64,000 nucleotides of DNA from Anastrepha obliqua (GCF_027943255.1 NC_072893.1:62590001-62654000), one strand, 5' to 3'. Shown: positions 22,995 to 34,694, counted from the stretch's first letter. Notes: a model not told the origin generated them from the sequence alone. Numbers and translations are program-made.

Positions 22995-23785
22995 AATATT
23001 ATACTTGAGGAAAATCGCTTAATCAAAGTAATATATTTGCACTTTTTTTCGACGACTTACACACGAACTTACGATTTCTGGATTAATTTCCAAACGAATA
23101 CCGGCAGTTTGCATGGAAGGAAGACAATTTTAAACTTCTGTCGCATACATAAACGAAAAAGAAAAAACAATGCAATAAAGTGTAAAACAGGAAATAAAGC
23201 AAAATTGGCAACACAGTAGAAATATGATAAGAGAATAGATTTTTCTCATTCTGCTGCTGACAAAGCCATAAAATGTACTCCCCACACAGAAAGAAAGCTG
23301 AAAACGTCAAGCCAAAGCACGCCGGATAATATACGCTCCCAAGCTTAAATTTCTTATGTTTTCTTTTCTTTTTTAGTACTCACATACTCGTAAATTTTCT
23401 ACATGCATCAAAAGTAATAACATTTCACTCACACACTCACTTAAACGTTATGTTCTTGGAAGCAGTCTGCACTCTCAGCTATTAAAATTTGAGTGTCCAA
23501 TAAAAGTAAATGTTTCTTATAACAACAACAGGTGACTATTGCTCATACTCGTATATGTTCAAGTTACCCAAGCTTTCAACATAAAAGGTATCAATACATG
23601 TGAATGCATATATAAGTGTGCGTCTATGTATTAGTATTTGAGTGGCTTAGTTAGTTGATTTGACAGCTTTTTGACGGTTGTAAAATATTCCCTCATGTGC
23701 ATGTGGATGTATGCGTACGGGTAAAATAATAATAACCGGCTGGCGCAAACATCCCCTTAAATGGTGTTTAGGCCACGTTTCTGCT
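22995..23785. other. AT-rich non-coding DNA
   Basis: No gene recognised. Confidence 0.5.
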
Positions 23786-23789
23786 TCAA

Positions 23790-23955
23790 CAGGTGGTGAA
23801 CGTCTTTATGTTGTCCAATAAATGAAGGCCTCTAAAATTTTATGCTGCTCTCGAAGGCTGAATGAATTTTGTGAACAAATTTTGCATGGTAGAAATATAT
23901 TCGGTGACTTGCCGTTGCCTGCCGAATGACAAACGTTAACAGAAATCGAAAAGAA
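23790..23955 (-). mobile_element. degenerate SINE copy
   Basis: The segment keeps family landmarks in order: GTCTTTATGTTGTCCAATAA, ATGAAGG, CTCTCGAAGGC, GCATGGTAGAAATATATTCGG and TGACTTGCCGTTGCCTGCCG. Head and tail are gone. Confidence 0.6.
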
Positions 23956-24104
23956 AAAAAATTAAAACTTTATGTACCTACACTTGTGTTCCCAATAATA
24001 CCATAAATAGCGATAATTGCAACGTTTTAACTATTTATTTAATTTTTTTATTATTTTCGCACAAAAATATAAAATATAGTTTATACACAACAAAAATCAT
24101 TTAC

Positions 24105-24455
24105 TATAACTAAAACCAAACTTTGTTCAAAATTTAACAAAATTAAATTTTCATCAAAATTTCTTACGTTTAAGGCAAAATTCTAGAAAAATTTCGACTT
24201 TGTAGTTTCTTAACCCATTAAATTCTGACATATTAAAGTGACTCAAGAGTCGAGTTGATTTTTGAAATTTTTTGCGTTGCTGGTCTTCTACATTTTCCCC
24301 ATATAAAATAATTTCGATCATTCGTTATGTGGAAGAAAATTCATGACAGCATCAATAGAAAAACTATCAAAAATGAACCCGAGTTTTGGGCGACTTAAAA
24401 CGGGCACTTTACTATACAAAAATTTAATGGGCTACAAAAGTGGTTACCCAGACTG
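24105..24455. repeat. foldback repeat, copy 1
   Basis: Two imperfect inverted arms meet near 24310. The left arm contains GAGTCGAGTTGATTTTTGAA, GCGTTGCTGGTC and CATTTTCCCCATATAA. The right arm, read in reverse, contains AAGTCGCCCAAAACTCGGGT, TGATAGTTTTTC and TTTTCTTCCACATAACGAAT. The same arm sequence occurs at 25340-25600, 30660-30890, 44185-44430 and (reversed) 45540-45800. There is no coding capacity. Confidence 0.65.
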
Positions 24456-24704
24456 AGAATCAGAAAAGGAATGATTTAATGTAATGCGATGCACGAATTA
24501 TTTAGCAATCTTTATTTAGAGATTTACAAAAGACGATATTAATGCGGTCACAGAAATAAAAAGAATAAGAATAAAGAAAACATATGATAAGTAATAACAG
24601 ATGACACGCATAGTGTTGCCAGAAATAACTTCAACATAATGAATAATGTTAGTATGGGGAAAAATATATCCATTCTTTTTGGGTGCAATGGTTTAGAATT
24701 ATTT

Positions 24705-24930
24705 CTTGGTCGATCTTTAGCTCCTGGGAGATGCTATGAGTATTAACATGCCGATCAGCTCCGATTATTTGATTTTATCGGCAATTTCGACGACGGGCCT
24801 GCCTCTGCGGGGTGCACCTTTAACATCAAAAATGTTTGAACGGAATCGACGGAACCAAAATTGAGGGTAATTAGCTGTTTACTGTTACAATATCGGCACC
24901 AAACACACGATTTCAGCTTAATGATTTACA
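24705..24930 (-). mobile_element. mariner N-terminal fragment
   Basis: The minus strand translates as FWFRRFRSNIFDVKGAPRRG, RPVVEIADKI and HSISQELKIDQEIIL. This is the first helix-turn-helix, the linker and the second DNA-binding segment of a DD34D mariner transposase (family pattern FQRFRSGNFDVKDAPRSGRP). The catalytic domain is absent. A frameshift lies between the two blocks. Confidence 0.7.
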
Positions 24931-25154
24931 TTTGCGGCTTTCAAGAAAAATTATAAAATGTTCCAAATTTTCTCTTTGTTGGCTTCCATTGTTAACAGCC
25001 TGCTATTCACAACTGAGTGGAGCAAACAAAAACAACTAGCAATTTTTTTTTTTTTTCTTTTTTTAACAACGAGCATAAACTTTAAATTGTTTCACCAATA
25101 CTTTACGAGATATCGATCACTACAGCCATTTACCGAAAAAATAATTGATTTCTT

Positions 25155-25640
25155 TTTCTGAGTCATTGAATCGGGAATTCAGCACCTTTTTAAGATAAGA
25201 ATCTTTCTTAGAACCCCAGTCACTTAAAGAACTATCGTTCGACGCGTCGCCTGTGTTTGTTAAGGTTAAGCTCTTTTAATGGGTATTTTCTACCGAAGTA
25301 CTCTTAAAGACTGGCTGTTCTACTGTCCAATCATTTGACCAGTTTAGAGAATTTTTTTATTTTTAATTTTACGGTTTTTAGCTAAAATTTCTACAAAAAT
25401 TTTGTGTACGCAGTTTTATAGCTAATTAAATTTTAGTGCAATAAAACGAAACTCTGGGGTCGCTAAAAAATCCTGTTTATTTTTATATTTTTTTTTTTTG
25501 TCCTTAACAGGGTTGCACATTTTCTCCATATAACAAAACCCAATTTTTTTGTATGGGGAGAATTCGCAACACTACCGCTTTTTAGAAGAAGTTTAAAATT
25601 TTCAGGAACATTTTTGAATTGTTTTCAATTGCGTACAAAA
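25155..25640 (+). repeat. foldback repeat, copy 2, with coding remnant
   Basis: The first 105 bases encode VIESGIQHLFKIRIFLRTPV and, after a stop, RTIVRRVACVC then TAA, closely matching VIETKIRHFFDRRIFLRTPI ... AILRRIICAC then TAA at 30471. The following 330 bases are the foldback arms, centred near 25540 (TTGCACATTTTCTCCATATA against TATGGGGAGAATTCGCAAC). This copy and 30465-31015 therefore share both the coding end and the palindrome. Confidence 0.65.
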
Positions 25641-25659
25641 TTTGAATATTTAAGTTTCT

Positions 25660-25952
25660 GTATTCTCCGGACCTTGCACCGACCGATTCACATCTTTTCC
25701 ACCCCTTGTTAAACTATATGAAACGCGTTACCTTCGATAACAAAGAGTTCCTTAAGAACTGGCTCAATAACTTCTTCCACACCAGACCAGGCGATGAATG
25801 CACAACAGCTTCAACAAATTGGTCGAGAGGTGGGAGAAAGGTTATAAACAGCAATGGCGAATATATAATTGATTAACTTATTGAAATGATTATTGTTTTT
25901 TGTTTAAATAAATGTCTTCTGTAAAAACGCTACGAACTTATTACCCAACCTA
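25660..25952 (+). mobile_element. mariner 3' end, same family as 13394-14338
   Basis: The translation reads YSPDLAPTDSHLFHPLLNYM, FDNKEFLKNWLNNFFHTRPGD, then after a shift GRKVINSNGEYIID and TAA. The third catalytic aspartate (APTD) is kept. The right terminal repeat is visible, reading in reverse from about 25952 TAGGTTGGGTAATAAGTTCG, as in many mariner families. Everything upstream of the third motif is missing. Confidence 0.85.
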
Positions 25953-25954
25953 AT

Positions 25955-26545
25955 TTTTATAAAAAACAATAAAAGATAGTGAAAGCTTTGCAATACGCTG
26001 CGCTGCTGTTATTGTGAACACAGCTGTATATGTAATGTAGCCAGTGGACCTACTGCCGATATAGAAAGCAGAAACGCAAAGCGGCCGCTACACGTGCGAG
26101 AGTGTAATATGAACCCAAAATTGCGTGATTTTAGCAGGTGTTTAAAGTTGGCAGGTAATACTCATATGAAATAAAATAAGTACTTGAGTAAATATGTATG
26201 CGTTTGTGTTTATTTTGAGTTCTATTCGGGTTGGTTTTACTTGAGGGCAATTTGAGATTATTTTTATATGTTTCAAATTAAAACTCTTACACTTTATGGG
26301 CGGAGGTTTACATTTGCAAAATGTTTAATAAATAAACATATTTTACTTATGAAAATACAGCAATGAAGCCAAAATCCTCACATAAATGGCACTGACAGCC
26401 ACACTGCACTGAAAGAAATATACCTGTAAGAAACTCAGTGGCACGACATGGATTGCTTTACATTTGAACAACGTTTCCTAATGAAATTGAAAAGATACTA
26501 CTAATATTCTCATATATACAATGGTCATACGATTTAATCATACAT
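25955..26545. other. AT-rich non-coding DNA
   Basis: No gene recognised. Confidence 0.5.
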
Positions 26546-26549
26546 CCTC

Positions 26550-27085
26550 TAGGCGATGATGGCATCTCGCTAAAATTCGTCCTACAGTCATCCAATATAT
26601 AAAAGGACCCTTTACCCATAAAATAAAGCATTGCTTGACCAGCTCATGTTTCCCAGCAGTATGGAAAAAGGCTATAGTTTTCCTAGTCGCAAAAAAGACA
26701 AATGCTATTTATGCTGGTGACTATAGACCTATCAGCATACTGCACACATTTTCCAAAGTATGCGAAAACTTGATGACCACGCAAATTTCATCATTTGCAC
26801 ATAACAATCGTCTACTCTCTCCATTACAATCTGGCTCCAAACAAAGTCACAGTTGCTCGACTGCAATAGTTAAAATACTGGACGACATTAGAATTAGTTT
26901 TGACAACGGAGACTGGACTCTACTTTGTTTACTTGACTTTTCTAAAGCATTTGACTCAGAGAATCACAAATTGCTATGTTTGAAGCTTAAGCACTATTTC
27001 GGCTTCAAAGACAGTGCGGTGAAGCTCATGGCCAGCTACCTGCTACTCACACGAGGGAGGCTTGTAACTCCGAACTCACTTTGAA
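26550..27085 (+). mobile_element. jockey-type LINE, N-terminal reverse transcriptase
   Basis: An open plus-strand frame of about 175 codons reads DDGISLKFVLQSS, FPAVWKKAIVFLVAKKTN, GDYRPISILHTFSKVCENLM, LQSGSKQSHSCSTAIVKIL and LLCLLDFSKAFDSENHKLL. These are the first conserved blocks of a non-LTR reverse transcriptase, up to palm motif A (DFSKAFD), in the jockey/CR1 style. It stops at 27084 before the YADD motif. Unlike other LINE pieces here it is truncated at the 3' side, so another rearrangement must have removed the rest. The frame is intact, implying recent origin. Confidence 0.85.
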
Positions 27086-27094
27086 TTCCGTTGT

Positions 27095-27185
27095 AAAATT
27101 TTGAGGGCATATTCTCCTATAATATATCTATCGATTGCAGTAAAAAAAATCGATTTTTTGAAGCCGACTGATAAGAGGCCCCCTT
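27095..27185. repeat. short relic sharing a motif with the 34.4-kb MITE
   Basis: AAAATCGATTTTTTGAAGCC at about 27146 is identical to 34650 in the MITE at 34383-34690, and both lie about 20 bases before the end of the relic. The rest does not align. Confidence 0.4.
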
Positions 27186-27299
27186 TAACCTCATGATATT
27201 GTTGCTGCAAAAGTAACAGTAAAGATTGTGTTTTTACTAATATTGCTGAAAACAAAATATGATTGGATTTTCTTAGTTTTTATAGCCGATTCAGTTTCA

Positions 27300-28615
27300 G
27301 TTGCGCGTAATATCTCGATTGAAAATGACGAAATGAGACGAAGTACGGGTTTTCCATAAGAAATGCGTAAATTTGTTATTAAATTGTTCTTGAAAAACAA
27401 GTATCTGCGCGAAATCGACAAAACAATTGGCAAATCGCATTTTACGATGGAAAGTGTTATTCCTAATTACGTTAATATTGGTAAATTGGAAGCTAACCGC
27501 CACCGCCACCGGAAGGCGAAAAATATCGACACAACAATGTAGCATCAGTAGCACAAAATCCAAAAATAACCTATACGATACTATGCCGAAATATTCAAGA
27601 GTCTTTGCATAAAACAGTAAGCCCACAAACAGTCCGTAATTGTCTGCAAAACGCTGGTTATCATAGCAGAGTGGCACGCCGCAAGCTCTACATATCAGAT
27701 ATTAACAGAGAGAAGAGATTGGAGTTCGCCAAACGCTATATAAATGAGTCAGATTCCGTCATATTTAGTGACGAGTCCAAATTTAATGGTTTCAGATCAG
27801 TTGGCCCCCCAAAAGTTTAGTGAAAAGAAAATACGGAACTGAATGAAAAAAATCGTATTCCTACCGCTAAGCACGGAGGAGGAAATGCAATGGTTTGGGG
27901 GTACATAGCTGCTTCTGGAGAGGGAATGATGATTTATATTGATGGTAAAATGGACAAACATCTGTATTTAAACCTTTTGAAGAATAATTTGCATGATAGT
28001 GTCGTTAGACTGGATGCTAAAGGGTTCTTATTTCAACAAGACAATGACTCAAAACACTCATCTTATCTTGCGCAAGAATGGCTTATTTACCACTCCAAGC
28101 AACTTAAAACTCCACCTCAAGCACCGGATCTGCACCCAATTGAGCGTGTCTGGGAGCTCTTAGAAACGAGAATCAGAAAGTACAAAATATCATAACATAA
28201 ATGGTGTCATTAAAGACAGCCGTAAGTGTTGAATGGGAGAAAATTTCCGCTAACTAAACCAAGGTATTGGTAAAAATATGCAACGACATTTGGAAGCAGC
28301 TATTAAAGCTAAAGGCGGCGCAACAAAATACCGACTACTCGTTTTTTTCAATTATATTTTTAATAAAATATTCTTTATGTGGCTATGTACGAATAATATT
28401 TTTGCATAAAATTGTGCCTTATTTCGTTACAACTTTAAGTTTTCTAATTCCAGAAATAAGTTTGTAAGTTTTTGTTCCTTAAATATTGAATAAAAATGTT
28501 TTTTTTTTTTGGAAAATATATTAAAATTTGGTTCTTTTACATAAATCGTTCTAAGTATCAGTTGTATCTGTTTATGTACATACTGTGGGCGTACGAATAA
28601 ATTGTGTGACCACTG
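27300..28615 (+). mobile_element. Tc1-like element
   Basis: This is a decayed Tc1-family transposon on the plus strand. The DNA-binding region is poorly preserved (27310-27590). From 27600 it reads SLHKTVSPQTVRNCLQNAGY, VARRKLYISDINREKRLEFA, then SVIFSDESKFNGF with the first catalytic Asp. A frameshift near 27815 precedes MVWGYIAASGEGMM, FLFQQDNDSKHSS (second Asp), PQAPDLHPIERVWELLE (third residue, Glu) and the C-terminal MQRHLEAAIKAKGG near 28280. The second Asp to Glu gap is 33 residues here against 34 in the family. The right end near 28590-28615 reads, in reverse, CAGTGGTCACACAATTTATT, a typical Tc1-type terminus. I could not find the left terminus. Confidence 0.85.
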
Positions 28616-28619
28616 ATTG

Positions 28620-30460
28620 AAACTTTCGATTATTTTGACCTCTGAGTCCATACTCATTTTTAGCCCCCTCCGGTGAATCACCTGGCTATGGCCATACAAC
28701 GTAAAACGAAGTGAAATTTTCCTCACCCGATTACCGGACTCTAAACTAACACGAAATTTATTATTAAAGCGCCAAAATTAAATACCGTATACCGATCAGG
28801 ATTAAATACCAATATATGAGCCTTTCGCCGCTTTTCCACCTAACAGCTGAAATGCGATTAAAAGATACATTGAAGACGTATTACGGAAAAAAGATACACG
28901 TCGACACAGTGCAACAAAGCGAAGGCTCACAGTCAGAGATATAACAGCTATAGCACGAAGCTTGCTACAAATATGGTGGACCCAGATTCCGTTCTGGGCC
29001 TTCCCGAAGTAATGCAAAAAGTAGTTCCGGGAAGGGAGTCTCCACAGCAGAAGAAGATGGATTCGCTTAGTAGCCACACCAGTCAACGCAGTAGACGCAG
29101 GAAGGTGTAAGAAGGCATTTTGAACCCTACTTCACCCACCAAAAAAACACTTGACAGCGATATTTCAGGCATCCATTTTTTGCGTTGTTGTGACTTGAAA
29201 CATGAAACCTTCTGAAAGTTCGCTTTCGAAAACTTTTTCTAGGCAGATATTATTTTGATGTTTTGAAATCATAGGCTATCAGCCTAAACAACGCCTCATT
29301 ACATAATTCGTCTAAGAGAACAGATACAGACAACTGATATCAATTTATCGACATCTAGTTTTGAAGTAACTGCGAAAAAGGATTATATTAAACGTTCCAG
29401 TAACGGTCTAATGCATTTTACATTAGGACCTTAGGGGCAATGTCAAAACCTGGTACTATATACTTTGTTCTCATTGTAGAGAATTTGCGGATTCTTGCAG
29501 GCCGAATAAAGTTATTTTATTAGACACTCAGATCAGGTATACCCCAAAAATTGATTTGACATCTATCAATTATAAACATCTGTCTTTACTTTCAGTTGTA
29601 ATAAAATTTTGTTCAATACTCTTAAAACGGATCACAACTTGTACACCTACAGACTACCTAATGAGCTCTAGAGGGTTTTCAATAGATGTATTTTTTATCG
29701 TGATAGAATCACTAAAACGTGTTTTAAGATATACCTATTGGTCATAGATGTAGCCAAGACTGATAATTCACATAAAATATGCCTCATTGCCTTCTAGTCA
29801 TAGATGGCATTCAGTCTCAGTACACGAACACATTCTATAAAGATACGCGCGTAGTTGTTTATGATCGATCTATGAGGAAGTCGGTGAGCAACTTTATGTC
29901 GGCTCTACCCAACAGGGCCCACATCACTGGAATTAAACCAGAAAGGTTTGCTTACCCAAGGCTCCTCAATATTTAAGTATACCCATTCACTAACTAACCA
30001 AATTAGAGGAAGAACCAGCGGTAAGACCAAACAAATGTTTCCGATCAGAGAGCAGCAGAGGTCATTCGTTTCTAATCTGATTACCTGGTTTTCCATAGTG
30101 GAAAGGTAAGATGCTAGAGCTAAAGAGCGTCATAGCTTTCCTTAACAAAATGAGATAATAAAATCGAATTAAATAAAATATTTACAAGCCCTTGGCTAAC
30201 CAGAAAGGTGACGACAAATACGCCTTTCAAGACTTTCGCATGATTCATGATTGGAAAGTTTATGCGCCTAGATCCTCAGCCCGCAACTTGGTGAGCCATA
30301 TGCGTATAGCAATAGAAAAATTAGTCATGTGCTCGCTGCCTCATCCATTTTTCATAATCATAATTTTAGATTAATCTTGACGTATCTAAAGTCAAGAATT
30401 CACATTCTCTCCCATTTCTCAAACTTTCTTGGTCTGAAATTCAAGAAAGGTCTCCCTAAT
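28620..30460. other. non-coding DNA, possible old element sequence
   Basis: No gene recognised. The stretch 28860-29110 is less AT-rich and a plus frame reads DPDSVLGLPEVMQKVVPGRE, vaguely gag-like, but it is short and I cannot place it. The frames at 29556-29976 have no family resemblance. Confidence 0.4.
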
Positions 30461-30464
30461 AAGA

Positions 30465-31015
30465 TATCCCGAGTCATTGAAACGAAAATTCGACACTTTT
30501 TTGACAGAAGAATATTTCTGAGAACTCCAATCACTTATAGAGCTATCCTTAGGCGCATCATCTGTGCTTGTTAAGATCATAGTAGACCCACATTTAAGGT
30601 AATTTGAGAAACTGACTGTCCCGCTTTACAATCATTTCGACAAATTTTGACTATCTTTCTTCTTTAATTCTACGTTTTTTTAATTTGAATTTCTAAAAAA
30701 ATGTTTGGTCTGCAGTTTTATTGTTAATTAAATTTTAATACAATAAAACGCTAAATCTAAGGTCGTTAAAAAATTTTGTTGATATAAAAGAAATTGTTTT
30801 TTCTTAACCGTGTTGCCCATTTTTGCCCATATCATAAGTAAATGCCCAAAAAAATTTTGTTTTTGTATGGAGAGAGTTCGCAACACCATCAAGGAAGAAA
30901 ATTATATAAAAGCAAAGGGATGTTTTTGGAAGTTGAACTTAGTTGTACTAAAATTAAATGGCTTAAAACACTCCGTGTTTAATTGTTTAAATTTTCATAA
31001 AATTTCTACAAATTT
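30465..31015 (+). repeat. foldback repeat, copy 3, with coding remnant
   Basis: It starts with the conserved coding end VIETKIRHFFDRRIFLRTPI and ILRRIICAC, TAA at 30571. Two inverted arms then meet near 30835: GTGTTGCCCATTTTTGCCCA on the left and TATGGAGAGAGTTCGCAACA on the right. Outer parts of the arms also pair, for example TTAAATTTTAATACAAT with GTACTAAAATTAAA near 30950. It parallels 25155-25640. Confidence 0.65.
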
Positions 31016-31019
31016 CTTT

Positions 31020-31745
31020 TTCTAATATGGCCTTTATTTTTATGAAAAAGTAATAAGCTTTCAAAAAAAGAAAAGAAAAATAGTCAAAACCGGCCAAAAT
31101 AGTTATGTGCCACCGTTTGTCAGCAGCCGCATATATGGAATATTTTATGGCGATAAATACTCCAAGCAACACAAAATATACTTACTTTATATACCTTAAT
31201 ATCGGTCACAAAAATATTCCTTTATGTGCATGTATACTCGCATACTCGTACATATACATAACTACCTCACAGTACTTCAGTAAATTTCCGAACGGAACTT
31301 GCCTTGTAATTGCTTGCTAACCGCACGATAAGTTTGTCGCCATATAAATATATAGACATGCGTATGTACATATTTGCTTGTACTTTATCCTGATAAAACA
31401 TAGAAGCAGTACACAAACAATTGAGGGGATATTACTGAGTACCGCAGAAATATTTTTAAAGAATTATTCAGGAAAAAACAGTTACAAGCAGAAATTTCAT
31501 ATTTCCGTAAACTGCGCAAAGCAGAGTGCTTCACTGCGACGATTGCTCGGAAGTAACTTTGACTTTTGCCAAAGCAATCGATTCGTGAGTCAAAGGAAAT
31601 TGGCAAACAATTGAAATTTCTGCAAACTACTTTGGTAGCAAATGCAGTTTTAACTTAAATTAAGTGAGCCGGTGAGACTTACTAAACGGCTCAAATTGTT
31701 TGCAGATTTGTACGGTTTTACAGGTTTTCATTGCAATTTTCGAAG
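31020..31745. other. AT-rich non-coding DNA
   Basis: No gene recognised. Confidence 0.5.
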
Positions 31746-31748
31746 CAC

Positions 31749-32165
31749 AGGGTGAACCATTTTGCGTACGAAATTTGAACTATGGATTTATTTTGTACTT
31801 TAACAGCTAAAATAGGAACCGTAATGCATCAGAAATTTAGTTTGTTGTTAGAAATTTAGAAAATGGGTACGAAGTTGAAAAATTTCAATTGCTAAAAATT
31901 GAAAATCGAGTAATCTGCTGAAACGGTGTTGGCTGGAAGCTGCAGTTTGGCCCGATTAGATTATTTTTTGTGGAACACCGCTAAGCATAAATCTTATGGC
32001 AAACACGACTGAAGAGTTGAAATATAAAACCAAATTTGTCGTTGGGGAGATAAGTATCAAAACTCGTGAAAATTCACTGAAGACTTTAATTGACGAAATG
32101 GGCCACCATAAAGTCAGCCGTGGAAGTCATTTCAATGAAATTTTGCTCTATGTTTATTGGCAAGT
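31749..32165 (+). mobile_element. DD41D mariner, internally deleted remnant
   Basis: The left end CAGGGTGAACCATTTTGCGT at 31748 resembles the terminus of the DD41D element at 35845. Near 31925-31965 the plus strand gives the block corresponding to PRSCDL.PLDYFLWG in broken form, followed by TTEELKYKTKFVVGEI, LIDEMGHHKVSRGSHFNEIL, the normal C-terminus of this group. The core with the first two catalytic residues is deleted. The right terminus was not found. Confidence 0.6.
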
Positions 32166-32414
32166 TTTACCCAGTTCTATACAGAAAACTTCATTGAAAA
32201 ATATCATATTTTTGTGTATTTTATTCAAATTAAATTCGAAACGCTCGATTTAGAATCGCCAAGTCACTTGTGGTACCATTGAGTACCACGGGAACCTCAA
32301 TCTTTATTCCTCATTGGAACCCTTTAGATGCTTTTATGAAGCATCCCAACAACAAATATTTTCGTAAGAGGGTCAAAAGAGTTTTTTCCTAAAAACCTTA
32401 CTCTACTCCTAGCT

Positions 32415-33290
32415 AAGGCTGGAGGAAGTATTCTACTGTTTCTTCTTATTCTACAAATTCATCTCTACAATCACTGCAGCATTCATGAGAAAATACTCCT
32501 GGCCTAGAAGAGTGCCACGAAGAAGAAGCCACGACCTTCGAGATGTTCCCTCTTGAGAGGTTGAACAATTCTCCTGCCCTATCTTATTTATTTGCGGTCA
32601 AATTTGCCTGGTTGTAACACAAGTAGTTTCTTCTCTCCATGACCTATTGGCGTTCTGAACAATATTATTTTTTATTCTTAATTTGCAAGTTGCCATAGGA
32701 ATTCCAATATTGCCTCTGTTTTCAAGCAGTGGAAGATTAGCACCCTTTCTGGCTAGCTCATCGGCCTTACAGCGTTTTTCAAAGTCTCTATGCCACGAAA
32801 CGCATATAAAGCTGACCTTGAAGATGGTGCTAATATTATTTAGAGCTGCTAGGCATTCCTGAGCATCCTTTGTTCCTAGTAAAACTGCCTCCTTTGATGA
32901 CTCGGAACAGATATTTATAGTAGTTACATAGTTACCTCCTTTATGGTTAAGACTACTGCCTGGTAGACGCTACAGTAGTCCGGAAGTTGGACAGATAATT
33001 CTAGTCCTAATTCTTTTGAAAAACCTTCACAGCCTGCTTCATTTTCTCACTTGGATCCATCCGTATAAAAACGTATTTCCTTTCTTCTCCCTGGTCTTAG
33101 AGCTTGCCACTCTTTGGTCTTGAAGAGCCTAACGATGGTGGGTTTAGGGAAATAATAGTCTATTTCTTATTTATAACTACTCAAAGCATGTAGCATAGAA
33201 GCGTGGCCAAACCGTCGGGTCTTCCATAGCGCCATACTATTAAGTCTAAGCACTGAAGCAGCGGCCACGTGTTTTCCTACCAGATAAAGT
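32415..33290 (-). mobile_element. LINE fragment 2: thumb, RNase H, C-terminus
   Basis: On the minus strand from about 33290 the translation reads LVGKHVAAASVLRLNSMALW (end of the RT thumb), then a decayed RNase H start, then ICSESSKEAVLLGTKDAQEC, ISTIFKVSFICVSWHRDFEK and CKADELARKGANLPLL, which match the third and fourth RNase H blocks. The C-terminal WREETTCVTTRQIW and GQENCSTSQEGT follow. The first RNase H aspartate motif (YTDGSK) is altered. There are several frameshifts. It lies directly behind a second fragment in the same orientation. Confidence 0.7.
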
Positions 33291-33880
33291 CCCCAAAATT
33301 ACCTGCGTCCTACGTACTGGTATTATAGGATTTTCGAAATAGCCCACGAATAAATGGAGCTCCATCTGAGCTGTGCTTTTCTGAGAAACAAGTTGTGCGA
33401 TTTCTCTTTAACAGCAGTCCGGGGGACGCCGATTAACGGCTGGGAGACCTCTGAAACCAATTCAGTCGACTCTGCCTGGGAAGCTCTTCAGAAATTTCAT
33501 TTCGCTCTATATTTTTAGGTCCTGAGACCCAGACCAGGGAAGTGTTTCCTGCGTACCCAAGAGATTTTATCTCCTCCTTATATGAGTTGACTAGTTTGGA
33601 TCTGCATTAGAGCCTTGATCGCAGCTTGATTATCAGAGAAAATTTGATAGCTTTCCTCGCTCCCACATTCCCTAAGTATGCTGCATGCCTGTGGGATCGC
33701 AAAGACTTCTGCCGGAAAAAATCTAGCAGTATTACACAATTTTAGATATATAGATAAATTGGCTTATTTAGAGAAAACTCCTTCTCCAATTCCCGATTAC
33801 ATCTTGGAGCCGTCAGTGAAGACGTGAAGTAACAGCTTCGGTAGAGATTTCCCCTGATTCTAATCCTGCCTACTTGGAAA
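33290..33880 (-). mobile_element. LINE fragment 1: RNase H
   Basis: The minus strand from about 33818 gives TDGSKM-like residues, then LPAEVFAIPQACSILRECGS-like sequence, YQIFSDNQAAIKALMQIQTS and, after a shift, SLVWVSGPKNIERNEISEEL. These are the four RNase H blocks of an I/R1/Loa-type LINE with catalytic Asp, Glu, Asp readable and the His block changed (VSGPKN for VPGHRN). It ends at VKEKSHNLFLRKAQLRW, where fragment 2 begins. Confidence 0.65.
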
Positions 33881-33884
33881 GATT

Positions 33885-34380
33885 GCCTTGGTATGACCCT
33901 CAAATTTCAATTTGTGGATAGAGAGATATGTACGAAGTTCAAAGAAATACGGTGTTAACTACCCAAAATTGCTACCATGTCCCGTAAGAGATTGCCTCCA
34001 GAAGCCAACTCAAATAACGCGAAAGTCGATGGGTAGTAGTTGAAAATGACTTTAAGGACACCATTGAGACAAGTTCGAAATGCTCCGGTGATGCCAATAA
34101 AAGCAGTCCTTTACCTTAGGGGGGTATTTTGTGACATTATAGCCCTTCCGAAAAGCTTACCGCCACTGCTGTCGATACGAAATTCGGAAGCTTTTTGGTT
34201 CACTAAGAGCGAATATGTTGAAATTGTTTAGCCATCCTTTTGTTTAAAGCTCAAAAAACCGAAAGCTGCTAAAATATTCGACTTCATATTTAGATTCAAT
34301 TTCAACATAAAGTAGATTTGTCAAATGCCGAGGTAATTGTTAATTTTTTTTTTTTTTTGTCGCTACTACAATCAACCGTT
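33885..34380. other. non-coding DNA
   Basis: No gene recognised. Part may be more 5' sequence of the LINE fragment, but I see no RT motif. Confidence 0.4.
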
Positions 34381-34382
34381 AT

Positions 34383-34690
34383 GGTAGTAGTCCGGTGCAA
34401 CGACCGAAATTTCGACGTTTTTTCATGAATCTTTTTTAAAAATAAAATAAAATGCGATCGTTTTAAAGTTTTTACATGTTTTTTTGGTGTTTTGAAGTAT
34501 ATAAAAAAATTTGTTTAAAGTTAATTTTATATTAATTTGTTTAAAATTTTTGACATCAAAGTGGAGTCCTTAAAAAACAGATGGGTTGGTTCGGGGAAAC
34601 ATACAGCCTAGTATATTTTTAAGATGTTTTTCTTCCGAGAAATGTAAAAAAAAATCGATTTTTTGAAGCCGTCACATCCGGGCTACTACC
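34383..34690. mobile_element. MITE-like element with terminal inverted repeats
   Basis: The ends are inverted copies: GGTAGTAGTCCGGTGCAACG at 34383 and, in reverse from 34690, GGTAGTAGCCCGGATGTGAC. The interior is about 300 bp, very AT-rich and non-coding. The flanks contain TTAT and TTAT-like bases, so the target duplication cannot be defined. It is a non-autonomous DNA element of unknown superfamily. Confidence 0.6.
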
Positions 34691-34694
34691 TTAT

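Noticed and set aside
27297..27677. 126-codon minus-strand frame
   Set aside because: It lies antisense to the Tc1 transposase at 27300-28615 and has no motif. It is a shadow.
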